64,000 nucleotides of DNA from Microbacterium binotii (lineage in GTDB: Bacteria; Actinomycetota; Actinomycetes; Actinomycetales; Microbacteriaceae), in NCBI RefSeq assembly GCF_021398715.1, contig NZ_CP090347.1, forward strand, positions 3,162,001 through 3,226,000, given 5' to 3'. Within the stretch, counting starts at the first letter, position 1; each line of letters begins with the position of its first letter. The notes below the pieces were generated by a model that was not told where the DNA came from, did not search any database, and saw nothing but the letters and a program-made list of their open reading frames with translations. Positions 1-8,681 of this stretch are shown here, piece after piece. The position numbers were made by a program, and so were the translations under genes.

Positions 1-984
1 CATGATGATGCCCGACAGGAACTGCGCACGGAAGCTCGCGCGATACAGCTCCTCGTTCTCGGCCTGGAACTTCTCGCGCGCATCCGCCTCGCGGCCGTAG
101 ACCTTGACGAGAGCGTGGCCCGAGAAGGACTCCTCGACGCGGGCGTTGAGCCGCCCCACCTTGCGCCACTGGAGCGCGAAGGACTTCTGCGACTTCGGCC
201 CGATGACGCCGAAGATGACCGCCATGAGCGGCAGCGAGACGAGCGCCACGAGGGCGAGCTGCCACGAGATGGAGAACATCATCACGAGCACGCCGACGAC
301 CGTCAGAACCGACGTCACCACAGTCGAGAGCGACTGCTGCATCGTCTGGGTGATGTTGTCGATGTCGTTCGTGACGCGGGAGATGAGCTCGCCGCGCTGT
401 ACGCGGTCGAAGTACGACAGCGGCAGGCGGTTGATCTTCGCCTCGACGGACTCACGGAGGCGCCACATCGTGCGCACCATGATCACGTTGATGACGTAGC
501 CCTGGAACCAGGTGAGCACGGCGGAGGCGATGTAGATCGCCAGGGCGGCCATGGTGACCACACGCAGTCGCTCGAAGTCGATGCCCGCGCCGACCGCGAA
601 GTTCGGCATGGCTCCGACGATGTTGGCGATGTCGCCCTGCCCCGCCGCCTGCAGGGCGGCGACCACGTCGGCCTGCGAGGTGCCCGCGGGGAACTGACCG
701 CCCAGACCCGCGGACACGACGCCCTCGAAGATGACGTTGGTCGCCTCGCCGAGAACGCGCGGGGCGATGACGGCGAGCACGACGCCGGCGGCGCCGGCGA
801 GGGAGACGAGCGTGAAGGCGAGGGCGTGGGGCTTCAGCAGCCCGATGAGCCGCAGGAAGGACTTTCCGAAGTTCGCGGCCTTGCCGGGTGCGACGGAGTC
901 CCAGCTGCCCGAGTTCTGGCGAGCCTGCTCGGCGAGCTCCAGTTCGAGGCGCTCTTCTTCGGTCAGTGCATCGGGCGTGCTCAT
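1..984 (-). CDS. ABC exporter subunit, transmembrane domain (3' end outside window)
   Basis: The visible 328 codons encode the N-terminal membrane domain of a type IV ABC exporter. After a short acidic start there are several hydrophobic helices and the conserved NDxDxI coupling region (TNDIDNITQ). The nucleotide-binding domain lies beyond position 1. The ATG overlaps the stop of the upstream ABC gene as ATGA, so the two are translationally coupled. Its partner has a degenerate ATPase site, so by analogy with heterodimeric exporters (TM287/288, BmrCD) this subunit should carry the consensus catalytic glutamate, but that part is not visible. The substrate (drug, lipid or peptide) is unknown. 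Confidence 0.9.
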   Translation of the reverse strand, partial: MSTPDALTEEERLELELAEQARQNSGSWDSVAPGKAANFGKSFLRLIGLLKPHALAFTLVSLAGAAGVVLAVIAPRVLGEATNVIFEGVVSAGLGGQFPAGTSQADVVAALQAAGQGDIANIVGAMPNFAVGAGIDFERLRVVTMAALAIYIASAVLTWFQGYVINVIMVRTMWRLRESVEAKINRLPLSYFDRVQRGELISRVTNDIDNITQTMQQSLSTVVTSVLTVVGVLVMMFSISWQLALVALVSLPLMAVIFGVIGPKSQKSFALQWRKVGRLNARVEESFSGHALVKVYGREADAREKFQAENEELYRASFRAQFLSGIIM

Positions 985-2708
985 GCGTCCACCCCCAGCT
1001 GCGATTCGACGATCTCTCGATACGTGTCGTTGTCGGCGAGCAGTTCGTCGTGCGTGCCCACACCCACCATGCGGCCGCCGTCGAGCACGACGATGCGGTC
1101 GGCGCCGGTGACGGTCGAGATCCGCTGCGCGACGACGATCTTGGTCACTTCCGGTAGGCGTTCCCAGAGCGCCTGGCGGAGCCTGGCGTCGGTGCGCAGG
1201 TCGAGCGCGGAGAACGAGTCGTCGAAGACGAAGAGGTCGGGGCGGTGCACGATGGCCCGGGCGATCGCGAGGCGCTGACGCTGGCCGCCCGACACGTTGG
1301 TGCCGCCCTGCGCGATGGTCGCCTCGAGTCCGCCGGCCATCTCGGACACGAAGTCCCTCGCCTGGGCGATCTCGAGCGCCTCCCACAGCTCGTCGTCGCT
1401 CGCATCCTCACGGCCGAAGCGGAGGTTGGAGGCCACGGTTCCGCTGAACAGGAAGGGACGTTGCGGCACGAGGCCGATGCCCTTCCACAGCAGGTCGAGA
1501 TCCGCCTCGCGCACGTCGACGCCCGCCACCCGCACGGCACCGCCGGTGACGTCGAACAGTCGCGGGATGAGCGAGACGAGCGTGGACTTGCCGGAGCCGG
1601 TCGAACCGACGATCGCGACCGTTTCGCCCCGCGCCGCGTGGAACGAGATGCCCTGCAGCACGGGGGCGTTCGCGCCGGGATAGCTGAACGACACGTCGTC
1701 GAGCTCGAGGGCCCCGGGCGCGGGGAAGACCGTCACGGGCTGCGCCGGTCGGGCGAGCCCTCCCTCGGCGTCGAGCACCTCGCCGATGCGCTCGGCCGAC
1801 ACCGCAGCGCGCGGGATCATGATCGTCATGAAGCTCGCCATGAGCACGCCCATGAGGATCTGCCCGACGTACTGCATGAAGGCGAAGAGCGTTCCGACCT
1901 CGACGCCCCCGGCGTCGATCTGACGGCCGCCGAACCAGATCACCCCGACGACCGTGACGTTCAGCACCAGCATCGCGAGCGGGAACAGGAGGACGAAGAG
2001 CGATCCGACCTTGCGTCCGATGACCATGATGTCGGTGTTCGCGAGGCGGAAGCGCTCGGCCTCGATCGACTCGCGCACGAACGCGCGCACGACGCGCACG
2101 CCGGTGAGCTGCTCGCGCATGACGCGGTTGACGGCGTCGAGCTTCTTCTGGAACTGCCGGAACAGCGGCACCATGCGGGCGATGATGAGCCCCGCCACGA
2201 TCAGCAGCGCGGGCACCGCCACCGCGATCAGCCAGCTCAGCCCCACATCCTGCTGCACCGCCATCACGATGCCGCCGATGGCCAACAGGGGGGCGGTGAC
2301 GAGCATCGTGGAGCCCATCATCGCGAGCATCTGCACCTGCTGGACGTCGTTGGTGTTGCGGGTGATCAGCGAGCCCGGGCCGAACTGCGACACCTCGCGC
2401 TCGGAGAAGCCGCTGACCTTCTGGAACACGTCACGACGGATGTCGCGACCGGCCGACATCGCGGCACGGGCGGCGAAGAAGGTGGCGATGACGGATGCGG
2501 TGATCTGCCCGAGCGAGATCACCAGCATGATCGTGCCGGTCGACCAGATGTAGCCGGTGTCGCCGCGGGCCACGCCGTTGTCGATGATGTCGGCGTTCAG
2601 ACGCGGCAGGTAGAGCGACGCCATGGCGGAGGCGAACTGGAAGACCAGCAGAGCCAGCAGCCACCAACGATAGGGCGCGAGATATCGCAGTAGGAGTTTT
2701 ATGAGCAC
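981..2708 (-). CDS. ABC exporter subunit with degenerate ATPase site
   Basis: A 575-residue half-transporter: six TM helices (about 1-320) followed by an ABC ATPase. Walker A GSTGSGKST lies near residue 368 and the signature VSGGQRQR near 475. Walker B reads FVFDDS, with Asp where the catalytic Glu is expected, and the H-loop reads VAQRIST, with Gln for His. These two changes mark the degenerate subunit of heterodimeric exporters such as TM287. I chose the GTG start because GGGGAGG lies 4 nt upstream; the frame is open further upstream without a better start. The stop overlaps the next ATG (ATGA). Substrate unknown. Confidence 0.92.
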   Translation of the reverse strand: MLIKLLLRYLAPYRWWLLALLVFQFASAMASLYLPRLNADIIDNGVARGDTGYIWSTGTIMLVISLGQITASVIATFFAARAAMSAGRDIRRDVFQKVSGFSEREVSQFGPGSLITRNTNDVQQVQMLAMMGSTMLVTAPLLAIGGIVMAVQQDVGLSWLIAVAVPALLIVAGLIIARMVPLFRQFQKKLDAVNRVMREQLTGVRVVRAFVRESIEAERFRLANTDIMVIGRKVGSLFVLLFPLAMLVLNVTVVGVIWFGGRQIDAGGVEVGTLFAFMQYVGQILMGVLMASFMTIMIPRAAVSAERIGEVLDAEGGLARPAQPVTVFPAPGALELDDVSFSYPGANAPVLQGISFHAARGETVAIVGSTGSGKSTLVSLIPRLFDVTGGAVRVAGVDVREADLDLLWKGIGLVPQRPFLFSGTVASNLRFGREDASDDELWEALEIAQARDFVSEMAGGLEATIAQGGTNVSGGQRQRLAIARAIVHRPDLFVFDDSFSALDLRTDARLRQALWERLPEVTKIVVAQRISTVTGADRIVVLDGGRMVGVGTHDELLADNDTYREIVESQLGVDA

Positions 2709-2799
2709 GGTGCCTCCCCAGGCAGGGCGCGGTTCACACGCCGTGCACAGAGTAGGCCGGAGCTCCAACACCCCGCATCCACCGCGGGGAGGATTTCGC

Positions 2800-3573
2800 T
2801 CAGGGCGTGGGCTTCTCCGCCGCGGCGAGCGCCGCGCGCGCCGCCGCGAGTTCCTGCTCGAGCCGCGCGACGTCGGCGCGGGTGGCGGGCAGCTGCTCCT
2901 GATGGCCGCGGGTGACGCGCTCCATGACCCACGACGAGAAGGTCGCGACGATGAGTCCCACGAGCACGACGCCGCCCACCATGAGCGCCACCGCGATGAC
3001 GCGGCCCGGCACGGTGACGGGGGTGAAGTCGCCGTAGCCCACGGTCGTCACGGTGCAGAACGCCCACCACACCGCATCCCCGAAACTCCGGATGTTGCTG
3101 CCCGCCGCGTGACGTTCGACGTTGAGCACGGCGAGGGCCGCGGTCCAGATCAGCAACAGCGCTGCCGCGATGCCGTACACGAGCATCCTGGCCCGCAGGG
3201 AGCTTGCCGCGGTGCGGGTGAACGAAGGAATGCGCGTGAGCGCCCCGAGCAGACGGATCGGCCGCAGGATCGGCAGGAGCGCTACGGCGAGATCGAACAG
3301 GTGTGTGCGGAACCACCGCCACTTCGGACGCGACATCGCCAGACGCACGAGGTAGTCGCCGATGAACATCACCCAGGTGATCGTGAGGATCGACGAGGTG
3401 ATGATCGCGGCGACCCCCGACACGTCGGCGATGACGTGCACCGTCTGGGTCAGGATGAACACGAGCGCCGCGATCGTCAGCGGCCAGTACGTCATCCGCT
3501 CCCACCGCGCCGTGGCCGCGGTCTCACCGCGCGGGTTCACCCCCGCGCTGCGCTGCTGCCCATCCCCGTGCAC
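2800..3573 (-). CDS. Voltage-gated-type potassium channel subunit
   Basis: A 257-residue membrane protein with the K+ selectivity filter TTVGYGD at 176-182, between a pore helix (about 165-176) and a final TM helix (190-212). Four hydrophobic segments precede the pore, and an arginine-bearing stretch at 103-130 recalls an S4 sensor. The short cytosolic tail from 213 is Ala/Glu-rich and coiled-coil-like, fitting tetramer formation. The GTG start has no Shine-Dalgarno; TAGAGT sits 6 nt upstream, so the mRNA is probably leaderless. Met27 is an alternative start. It likely conducts K+ across the cell membrane; gating is inferred only. Confidence 0.88.
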   Translation of the reverse strand: MHGDGQQRSAGVNPRGETAATARWERMTYWPLTIAALVFILTQTVHVIADVSGVAAIITSSILTITWVMFIGDYLVRLAMSRPKWRWFRTHLFDLAVALLPILRPIRLLGALTRIPSFTRTAASSLRARMLVYGIAAALLLIWTAALAVLNVERHAAGSNIRSFGDAVWWAFCTVTTVGYGDFTPVTVPGRVIAVALMVGGVVLVGLIVATFSSWVMERVTRGHQEQLPATRADVARLEQELAAARAALAAAEKPTP

Positions 3574-3579
3574 ACCTGC

Positions 3580-3585
3580 ACTCTA
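3580..3585 (-). promoter_or_regulatory. -10 hexamer TAGAGT of the K+ channel gene
   Basis: TAGAGT ends 6 nt before the GTG of the channel gene, so transcription would start at or next to the start codon (leaderless). No clear -35 is seen. Confidence 0.5.
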
Positions 3586-3602
3586 GAGCGCACCCGCCCG
3601 CC

Positions 3603-5234
3603 TCACACGGCGACGTCGCCGACCAGGTTGACCCGGATGCCCATGGCGTCGAAGGCCGCGGCCTTCGCGATGAGCGCACGGTCGGCCGTCTCGGCGTCCG
3701 GCGCGTAGACGACCTGCGCGTGGTTCGCCTTGTGCCGGGCCATGAACTGGTCGCGGCCGATGCCGTGCAGCACGACGTGGGCGATCGGCCACTCCGGGTT
3801 CGTCGCCTCCTTGCGCCGGCGGGTCTCCTGCTCGGGCAGCTCCACCGCGCTCGCCCGGAAGATGTCGGCCTGCAGCACGCCCTCGGCGATGAACACGCGC
3901 GAGACGACGAGCTCGCCCGGCTTGCTCACGCCGTTGATCGTCGCGCCGCCCGCGGGGAAGAAGACGTGTCCCTGCCGCCAGCCCTCGGCCTTGTCCCAGC
4001 CGCCGAGGTGGGATGCGGGAACGGATCCCGAGATCTCGTAGACCCACACGAACTCGCCGTCGAACTCCTCGCCCCACCGCACATCGTGCAGCGTGTTGTC
4101 GGGCACGAGCCCCATCGCGCGCCACACGCGGTCGGTCACGAGCGCGTCGACCGCGACGCCCTCGTCGGCCTCGTTGAAGTGCGGCAACGCCCGCCCCGCG
4201 TGCAGTTCGCGGCGTCCGTCGCGAGAGAACACCGGCGGGCGCTCGCTCGTGTTGAGGATGCCCTCGGCGAGATCGGATGCGGGAACGAGATCCTTGAGGC
4301 CCTGCTGGTACTGGATGCCGACCGCATCCAGTCCGAAGTCGTCCGCGATGCGCAGGGCGGCGATGTACATCTTCAGCTGCCACTGAACCTGTTCGCGGGT
4401 GAGCTCGGTGGCCGGGTCCTCGCCGAAGCGGAACGTCATCCCCCGCTCGACCAGCCAGTCGAACGCGGCGTCGGCATCCGCATCCGTGACCGCGAGCATC
4501 TCGGCGTAGAGCGCGGACTGCGACAGACGCTCCTTGTAGATGCCGGTCGGGTTGAGCAGCTCGTCGTCGAAGATCGCGTTGTACATGCCCATGCAGCCCT
4601 CGTCGAAGACGCCGATGATGGCCTTCTCCTCGCGCAGTTGCCGCCCGATCGCCTCGCCGAGCTCCCGCTCCGGACTCTCGGGCAGCAGCGGAAGCGGCCG
4701 CACGTGGGAGTCGTCGTGGGTGATGCGGCCGGTGCGCGTCCACTCGAGCAGCCCCTGGCGGAACCAGTCGTCCGCGAAGTCGACCGACCAGATCGTGGCG
4801 TAGGGCGTCCCCATCTTCGTGAGGCCCGCATTCAGCCCCAGCAGCCCCACGAGGCCCGGCCACTCGCCGGCGAAGTTCGCGACCGTGAGGATCGGCCCGC
4901 GGTGGGTACGCAACCCGGCGAGCACGTGGTGCGAGTACTGCCACACCGCTTCGGCGACGATGAGCGGAGCCTCGGCGGGGATGCTCTTGAACACCTCCAT
5001 GCCCATGCGCTGGCTCGAGATGAAGCCGTGGCCGGTCGCGGGGTCGACATCGTTCGCCCTGACCACGCTCCAGCCGAGGTCGCCGAGCACGCGGGTCACG
5101 GCGGCCTCCAGCTCGACCTGCGCGGGCCAGCCGGCGACGTTCGCCGACTCGCGGAGGTCGCCCGACGAGATCAGGTACGCGGTGCGCGCCGGCGCCACGA
5201 GAGCGGCGGGTGCGGTGGGGAGGGTGTAGGTCAT
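3603..5234 (-). CDS. L-fucose/L-arabinose isomerase-family protein
   Basis: A 543-residue protein of the fucose/arabinose isomerase fold, close to the family's usual 480-590 residues. Recognisable parts are the FDEGCMGMYN block near residue 214 and the C-terminal HKANHAQVVYAPD block. These enzymes interconvert aldoses and ketoses with a divalent metal in the cytosol. It is the last gene of the operon starting at 12002. Its ATG overlaps the ribokinase stop (ATGA), with AAGGAG just upstream inside that gene. The true substrate is uncertain: fucose is only the family name, and the kinase and lyase next door do not settle it. Confidence 0.75.
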   Translation of the reverse strand: MTYTLPTAPAALVAPARTAYLISSGDLRESANVAGWPAQVELEAAVTRVLGDLGWSVVRANDVDPATGHGFISSQRMGMEVFKSIPAEAPLIVAEAVWQYSHHVLAGLRTHRGPILTVANFAGEWPGLVGLLGLNAGLTKMGTPYATIWSVDFADDWFRQGLLEWTRTGRITHDDSHVRPLPLLPESPERELGEAIGRQLREEKAIIGVFDEGCMGMYNAIFDDELLNPTGIYKERLSQSALYAEMLAVTDADADAAFDWLVERGMTFRFGEDPATELTREQVQWQLKMYIAALRIADDFGLDAVGIQYQQGLKDLVPASDLAEGILNTSERPPVFSRDGRRELHAGRALPHFNEADEGVAVDALVTDRVWRAMGLVPDNTLHDVRWGEEFDGEFVWVYEISGSVPASHLGGWDKAEGWRQGHVFFPAGGATINGVSKPGELVVSRVFIAEGVLQADIFRASAVELPEQETRRRKEATNPEWPIAHVVLHGIGRDQFMARHKANHAQVVYAPDAETADRALIAKAAAFDAMGIRVNLVGDVAV

Positions 5235-6136
5235 GATCGATCTCCTTGCAGAGCGGTGAGGATGTCGGCGCGGTGCGGCATCGACGCCGCGGCCCCCGGA
5301 CGGGTGACGGTGAGAGCGGCTGCGGCGGCCGCGGCCTCGAGTGAGGAGTGGAGCGTGGTGCCGGCGGCGAGCCAGGCGATCAGCACGCCGGCGAAGGTGT
5401 CGCCTGCGCCGGTGGTGTCGACGGCGGAGACAGGACGCGCGGCCACGGTGGCCGTGACCTCGCCGCCCTGCGCGACGAGCGCACCCGCGGCACCGAGGGT
5501 CACGACGACCGTCCCGGCGGCACGGCTGAGCATGCGCGCGGCGCCCGCCGCATCCGCATCGCCGCTCAACGCGGCGGCCTCGTGTTCGTTGACCAGCAGG
5601 ATGTCGCTCAGCGAGACCAGCTCGTCGACGTGGGAATCGGGCACGGGCGCCGGTGTCAGCACGGTCGTCACGCCCTGTCCGCGCGCCCAGCGCATGGCCT
5701 CGGTCACCAGCGCGACCGGCCGCTCCAGCTGGACGACGAGATAGCCGGCGCCGGCGATCGTGGCACGGTCGGAGTCGGACAACCGGTCGTCCGCGTTCGC
5801 CCCCGCGACGACGACGATGGCGTTCTCGCCGTCGTCGGTGACCGTGATGGCCGCGATCCCCGTGGGCTCCGCGCTCGCCGTGAGTCCCGCTGCGTCGATC
5901 CCCTGCGCGAGAAGGAAGCCGCGCAGGCGTCCGCCGAACTCGTCCGCGCCGACCGCGCCGAGGAAGCGGACGCTCGCCCCGGCACGCGCGGCGGCGACGG
6001 CCTGGTTCAGCCCCTTGCCGCCCGGCCCCGTCGCGAACGAGGACCCGCTGACGGTCTCCCCCGGACGCACCGCGGATGCGACCCGGACGACGAGGTCCAT
6101 GTTGGCGCTGCCGAGCACGGCGATCGACGAAGCCAC
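5231..6136 (-). CDS. rbsK: Ribokinase-like PfkB sugar kinase
   Basis: A 301-residue PfkB-family kinase. The N-terminal signature GSANMDLVVR (9-18), the GPGGKGLNQAVAAAR substrate-binding block and the C-terminal DTTGAGDTFAG with the catalytic Asp match ribokinase. It would phosphorylate a sugar, probably the ketose made by the downstream isomerase. The start is GTG, 7 nt after the preceding stop; the 3' end overlaps the isomerase ATG. A second, distinct ribokinase occurs at 38117. The family call is firm. Ribose specificity is not certain here, because the operon carries an unrelated isomerase and an aldolase-type lyase. Confidence 0.85.
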   Translation of the reverse strand: MASSIAVLGSANMDLVVRVASAVRPGETVSGSSFATGPGGKGLNQAVAAARAGASVRFLGAVGADEFGGRLRGFLLAQGIDAAGLTASAEPTGIAAITVTDDGENAIVVVAGANADDRLSDSDRATIAGAGYLVVQLERPVALVTEAMRWARGQGVTTVLTPAPVPDSHVDELVSLSDILLVNEHEAAALSGDADAAGAARMLSRAAGTVVVTLGAAGALVAQGGEVTATVAARPVSAVDTTGAGDTFAGVLIAWLAAGTTLHSSLEAAAAAAALTVTRPGAAASMPHRADILTALQGDRS

Positions 6137-6143
6137 GGCGGGC

Positions 6144-7013
6144 TCAGCGGTACGTCGCGATGACGCGCTCGATCTCGGCGAGCGCCGCCTCGTCGGGCTG
6201 CACGAGAGCCATGCGGCAGGTGCCGTCGGCGACGCCCATCGACCGGTAGGCCGCCTTCATCCGGGCCATGTCGCCGCCGATGACCGCGACGATGTCGTCG
6301 ACGGCCGCCTGCGCATCCGCGATCTTCTCGGCGTCGCCCGTGTCCGCCGCGGCGGCGAGCGCCCGGAACGGCTTCGGCAGCACGGAGGAGACGCCGGAGA
6401 CGACGCCCTGCGCGCCGACCTGACCGGCGGCCACGAGGTCCTTGTCGGCACCGGTGTAGAGGATGAAGTCGTCCGGAACGGCCGCGCGGTACGCGGCGAG
6501 CTCGTCGAGGCTGAGCTCGCTGACCTTGGCCCCCACCACGGCAGGAAGCTCGGCGAGGCGCGCCAGCAGCTCGGGGCTCACGGTGATGCCGCTGCGTCGC
6601 GGATAGATGTAGACGTAGAGGGCACCGTCGCCGACCGCCTCCGCGACCTGCACGAAGTAGTCGTAGACCGCCGACTCGGCAGCGGGCAGGTAGTAGGGCG
6701 TGAGCGCCGCGAACTCGGTGACGCCCGCATCCTTCGCGATCTTCACGCGCCCCACGGCCTCGTAGGCGCTCGGCTGGCCGACGTGGGCGATGACACGCAT
6801 GCGACCCCCGAGCTCCGCGACCGCGGCGCGGATGAGCTGCGCGAACTCGCCGTCGTCGACCGCGGGGAACTCACCCGTGGTACCCAGCACGAAGGCGCCT
6901 TCATTGCCGGACTCGCCGACGTACCGGAAGATCGAGCGGCTGCCGTCGAGATCCAGCGAGCCGTCGGCGTGGAAGCTGGTGGGGATGGCGGTCACGATGT
7001 CGCGACGGGTCAT
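6144..7013 (-). CDS. DHDPS/NAL-family class I lyase
   Basis: A 289-residue TIM-barrel protein of the dihydrodipicolinate synthase/N-acetylneuraminate lyase family. The GTTGEF motif is at 44-49, a Tyr at 137 sits in YIYPRR, and the Schiff-base lysine is K163 in VGAKVSEL. Family members cleave or condense pyruvate with aldehydes, or dehydrate sugar acids. Within a sugar operon a 2-keto-3-deoxy sugar acid aldolase or dehydratase role is more likely than lysine synthesis; this is inference. I chose the ATG with AAAGG 7 nt upstream; the longer reading adds 13 residues without a ribosome site. Confidence 0.85.
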   Translation of the reverse strand: MTRRDIVTAIPTSFHADGSLDLDGSRSIFRYVGESGNEGAFVLGTTGEFPAVDDGEFAQLIRAAVAELGGRMRVIAHVGQPSAYEAVGRVKIAKDAGVTEFAALTPYYLPAAESAVYDYFVQVAEAVGDGALYVYIYPRRSGITVSPELLARLAELPAVVGAKVSELSLDELAAYRAAVPDDFILYTGADKDLVAAGQVGAQGVVSGVSSVLPKPFRALAAAADTGDAEKIADAQAAVDDIVAVIGGDMARMKAAYRSMGVADGTCRMALVQPDEAALAEIERVIATYR

Positions 7014-7048
7014 ATCGATGCCTTTCGAGAGGATGCGGAGCGAGCCGC

Positions 7049-7786
7049 TCACGCGTAGGAGGTGTTGGCGGTGGGGGTCAGGACCAGCTCGTTCACGCAG
7101 ACGCGCGCGGGCTGGCGGGCGATCCAGGCGACGGTCTCGCCCACGTCATCGGGCGCGAGCATGAGGGCGCGCGCCTCGGCGGAGGGCGGATTCGGCCGGG
7201 TGTCGAGGATGTCGGTGGCCACCTCGCCGGGACACAGATGCGTGGCACGGATGCCGTGCAGCCGCTCCTGCGCATTGAGCGTCTCCGCCATCACGCCGAG
7301 CGAGGTCTTGCTCATGGCGTAGGCGGCGCCCGCGCCGGGCGAGTGGCGCCACGCGGCCCAGGAGGAGACGAGCACGACGAGTCCCGCGCCGGCCGACCGC
7401 ATCCCGGGCAGCACCGCGTGGACCGTGCGCACCGCGCCCTGGAGGTTCACGTCCATGACGTGCGCGATGTCGGTCGCCGACACCCGGTCCCAGAACCGAC
7501 CGGCGACGTTCGTGCCCGCGCAGTAGACGAGGGCGTCGATGTGGCCGTGGGTCTCGGCCAGACGAGTGGCCGCCTCCTGGACGGCGTCGTCGTCGGTGAC
7601 GTCGAGCACGAGGGCGGATGCGGCACCGCCGCGCTGATGGACCGCGTCGAGGGTCGCGTCCAGTTCCGCCGCCCGGCGGCCCGACACCACGACGTGGAAA
7701 CCGTCGCGGGCGAGTGCCTGGGCCGCGGCGCGGCCGATGCCGGTCCCGCCGCCGACGACCCAGGCGGTGCGTGTTGCCTGGCCCAT
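7049..7786 (-). CDS. SDR-family oxidoreductase
   Basis: A classical short-chain dehydrogenase of 245 residues. The dinucleotide-binding motif GGGTGIGR is at 12-19, a basic RR at 37-38 suggests NADP(H), and the NAG-type motif is CAGTN. The catalytic residues are Ser141/142, Tyr156 and Lys160 (YAMSK). One base separates it from the upstream permease stop and 35 nt from the downstream lyase, so it belongs to the catabolic operon. It probably oxidises or reduces a sugar or sugar acid imported by the adjacent ABC transporter. The exact substrate cannot be read from the sequence. Confidence 0.88.
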   Translation of the reverse strand: MGQATRTAWVVGGGTGIGRAAAQALARDGFHVVVSGRRAAELDATLDAVHQRGGAASALVLDVTDDDAVQEAATRLAETHGHIDALVYCAGTNVAGRFWDRVSATDIAHVMDVNLQGAVRTVHAVLPGMRSAGAGLVVLVSSWAAWRHSPGAGAAYAMSKTSLGVMAETLNAQERLHGIRATHLCPGEVATDILDTRPNPPSAEARALMLAPDDVGETVAWIARQPARVCVNELVLTPTANTSYA

Positions 7787-7787
7787 C

Positions 7788-8681
7788 TCAGCCCTTGGTC
7801 GCGCCGGCGGTCAGACCGCTGACGACGTAGCGCTGCGCGAACAGCGCGACGATCATGACCGGTACCGTGATGACCACCGCGGCGGCCATCAGCCCGCCCC
7901 AGTCGACCGACGCGTAGCTCGTGAAGTTCACGATCGCGACGGGCAGCGTGCGGGTGGACTGACTGGACAGCACCAGAGCGAACAGGAAGTTGTTCCAGCT
8001 GAAGATGAACGACAGGATCGACGCCGTCGCGATGCCGGGCAGCGACAGAGGGAGCACGACACGGACGAAGGCGCCGATCTTGCTCGAGCCGTCGATCTGC
8101 GCGGCCTCCTCCAGCTCGGTCGGGATGCCGTCGAAGAAGCTCGACATGATGGCCACCACGAGCGGCATCGTCACGAACAGGTGCGTGAGGATCAGCACCG
8201 TGTAGCTGCCGACGAGCTGCACCTGCGAGAAGAGGAAGTACCACGGGATCAGCAGGCTGACACCGGGGATCACGCGCGCCATCAGCAGGAAGCCGGTCGT
8301 GCTGCGCACCTTGTACCGGGCGATGCCGTAGGCCGCCGGTACCCCGATCACGAGCGCGAGCAGGGTGGCCCCGACGCCGACGAGCAGGCTGTTGCCGATG
8401 ACCGGCAGGAAGTTCTGCACCGTGAAGACGGTCTCGTAGTTCTTGAGCGTCGGCTCGAACGCGAACATCTTGTCGGGGTTCACGACGTCGAGGTTGCGCT
8501 TGAAGCTGGCCAGCAGCATCCACACGAGCGGCACGAGGAAGGCGAGCACGACGAGGACGATGCCGACGACGCGCGCGGTCTGCCCGGCGATGTCGATCGG
8601 GCGACGCGGGCGACGCTTGGGGGCGGCAGCGCGACGGCCGCGACGGCCGACGGGCTGGACGAGGGCGCGGGTCTCACTCAT
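7788..8681 (-). CDS. Carbohydrate ABC importer permease (MalG type)
   Basis: A 297-residue inner-membrane permease with six predicted TM helices. The EAA loop (EEAAQIDGSSKIGAFVRVVLPL) follows the fourth helix and ends in the LPLSLPG pattern typical of CUT1 permeases. A basic N-terminal tail of about 40 residues precedes TM1. The ATG overlaps the stop of the first permease (ATGA). It forms the translocation pore with that protein. No ATPase is encoded in the operon, so a shared MsiK-type ATPase elsewhere is likely, as is usual for actinobacterial CUT1 systems (inference). Confidence 0.92.
   Translation of the reverse strand: MSETRALVQPVGRRGRRAAAPKRRPRRPIDIAGQTARVVGIVLVVLAFLVPLVWMLLASFKRNLDVVNPDKMFAFEPTLKNYETVFTVQNFLPVIGNSLLVGVGATLLALVIGVPAAYGIARYKVRSTTGFLLMARVIPGVSLLIPWYFLFSQVQLVGSYTVLILTHLFVTMPLVVAIMSSFFDGIPTELEEAAQIDGSSKIGAFVRVVLPLSLPGIATASILSFIFSWNNFLFALVLSSQSTRTLPVAIVNFTSYASVDWGGLMAAAVVITVPVMIVALFAQRYVVSGLTAGATKG

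Noticed and set aside
1245..2693. Long open frame antisense to the ABC exporter gene
   Set aside because: High-GC third-position effect: composition is His/Asp/Arg-rich low complexity, with no family motif, opposite a clear gene. Many similar shadow frames across the window were left out.
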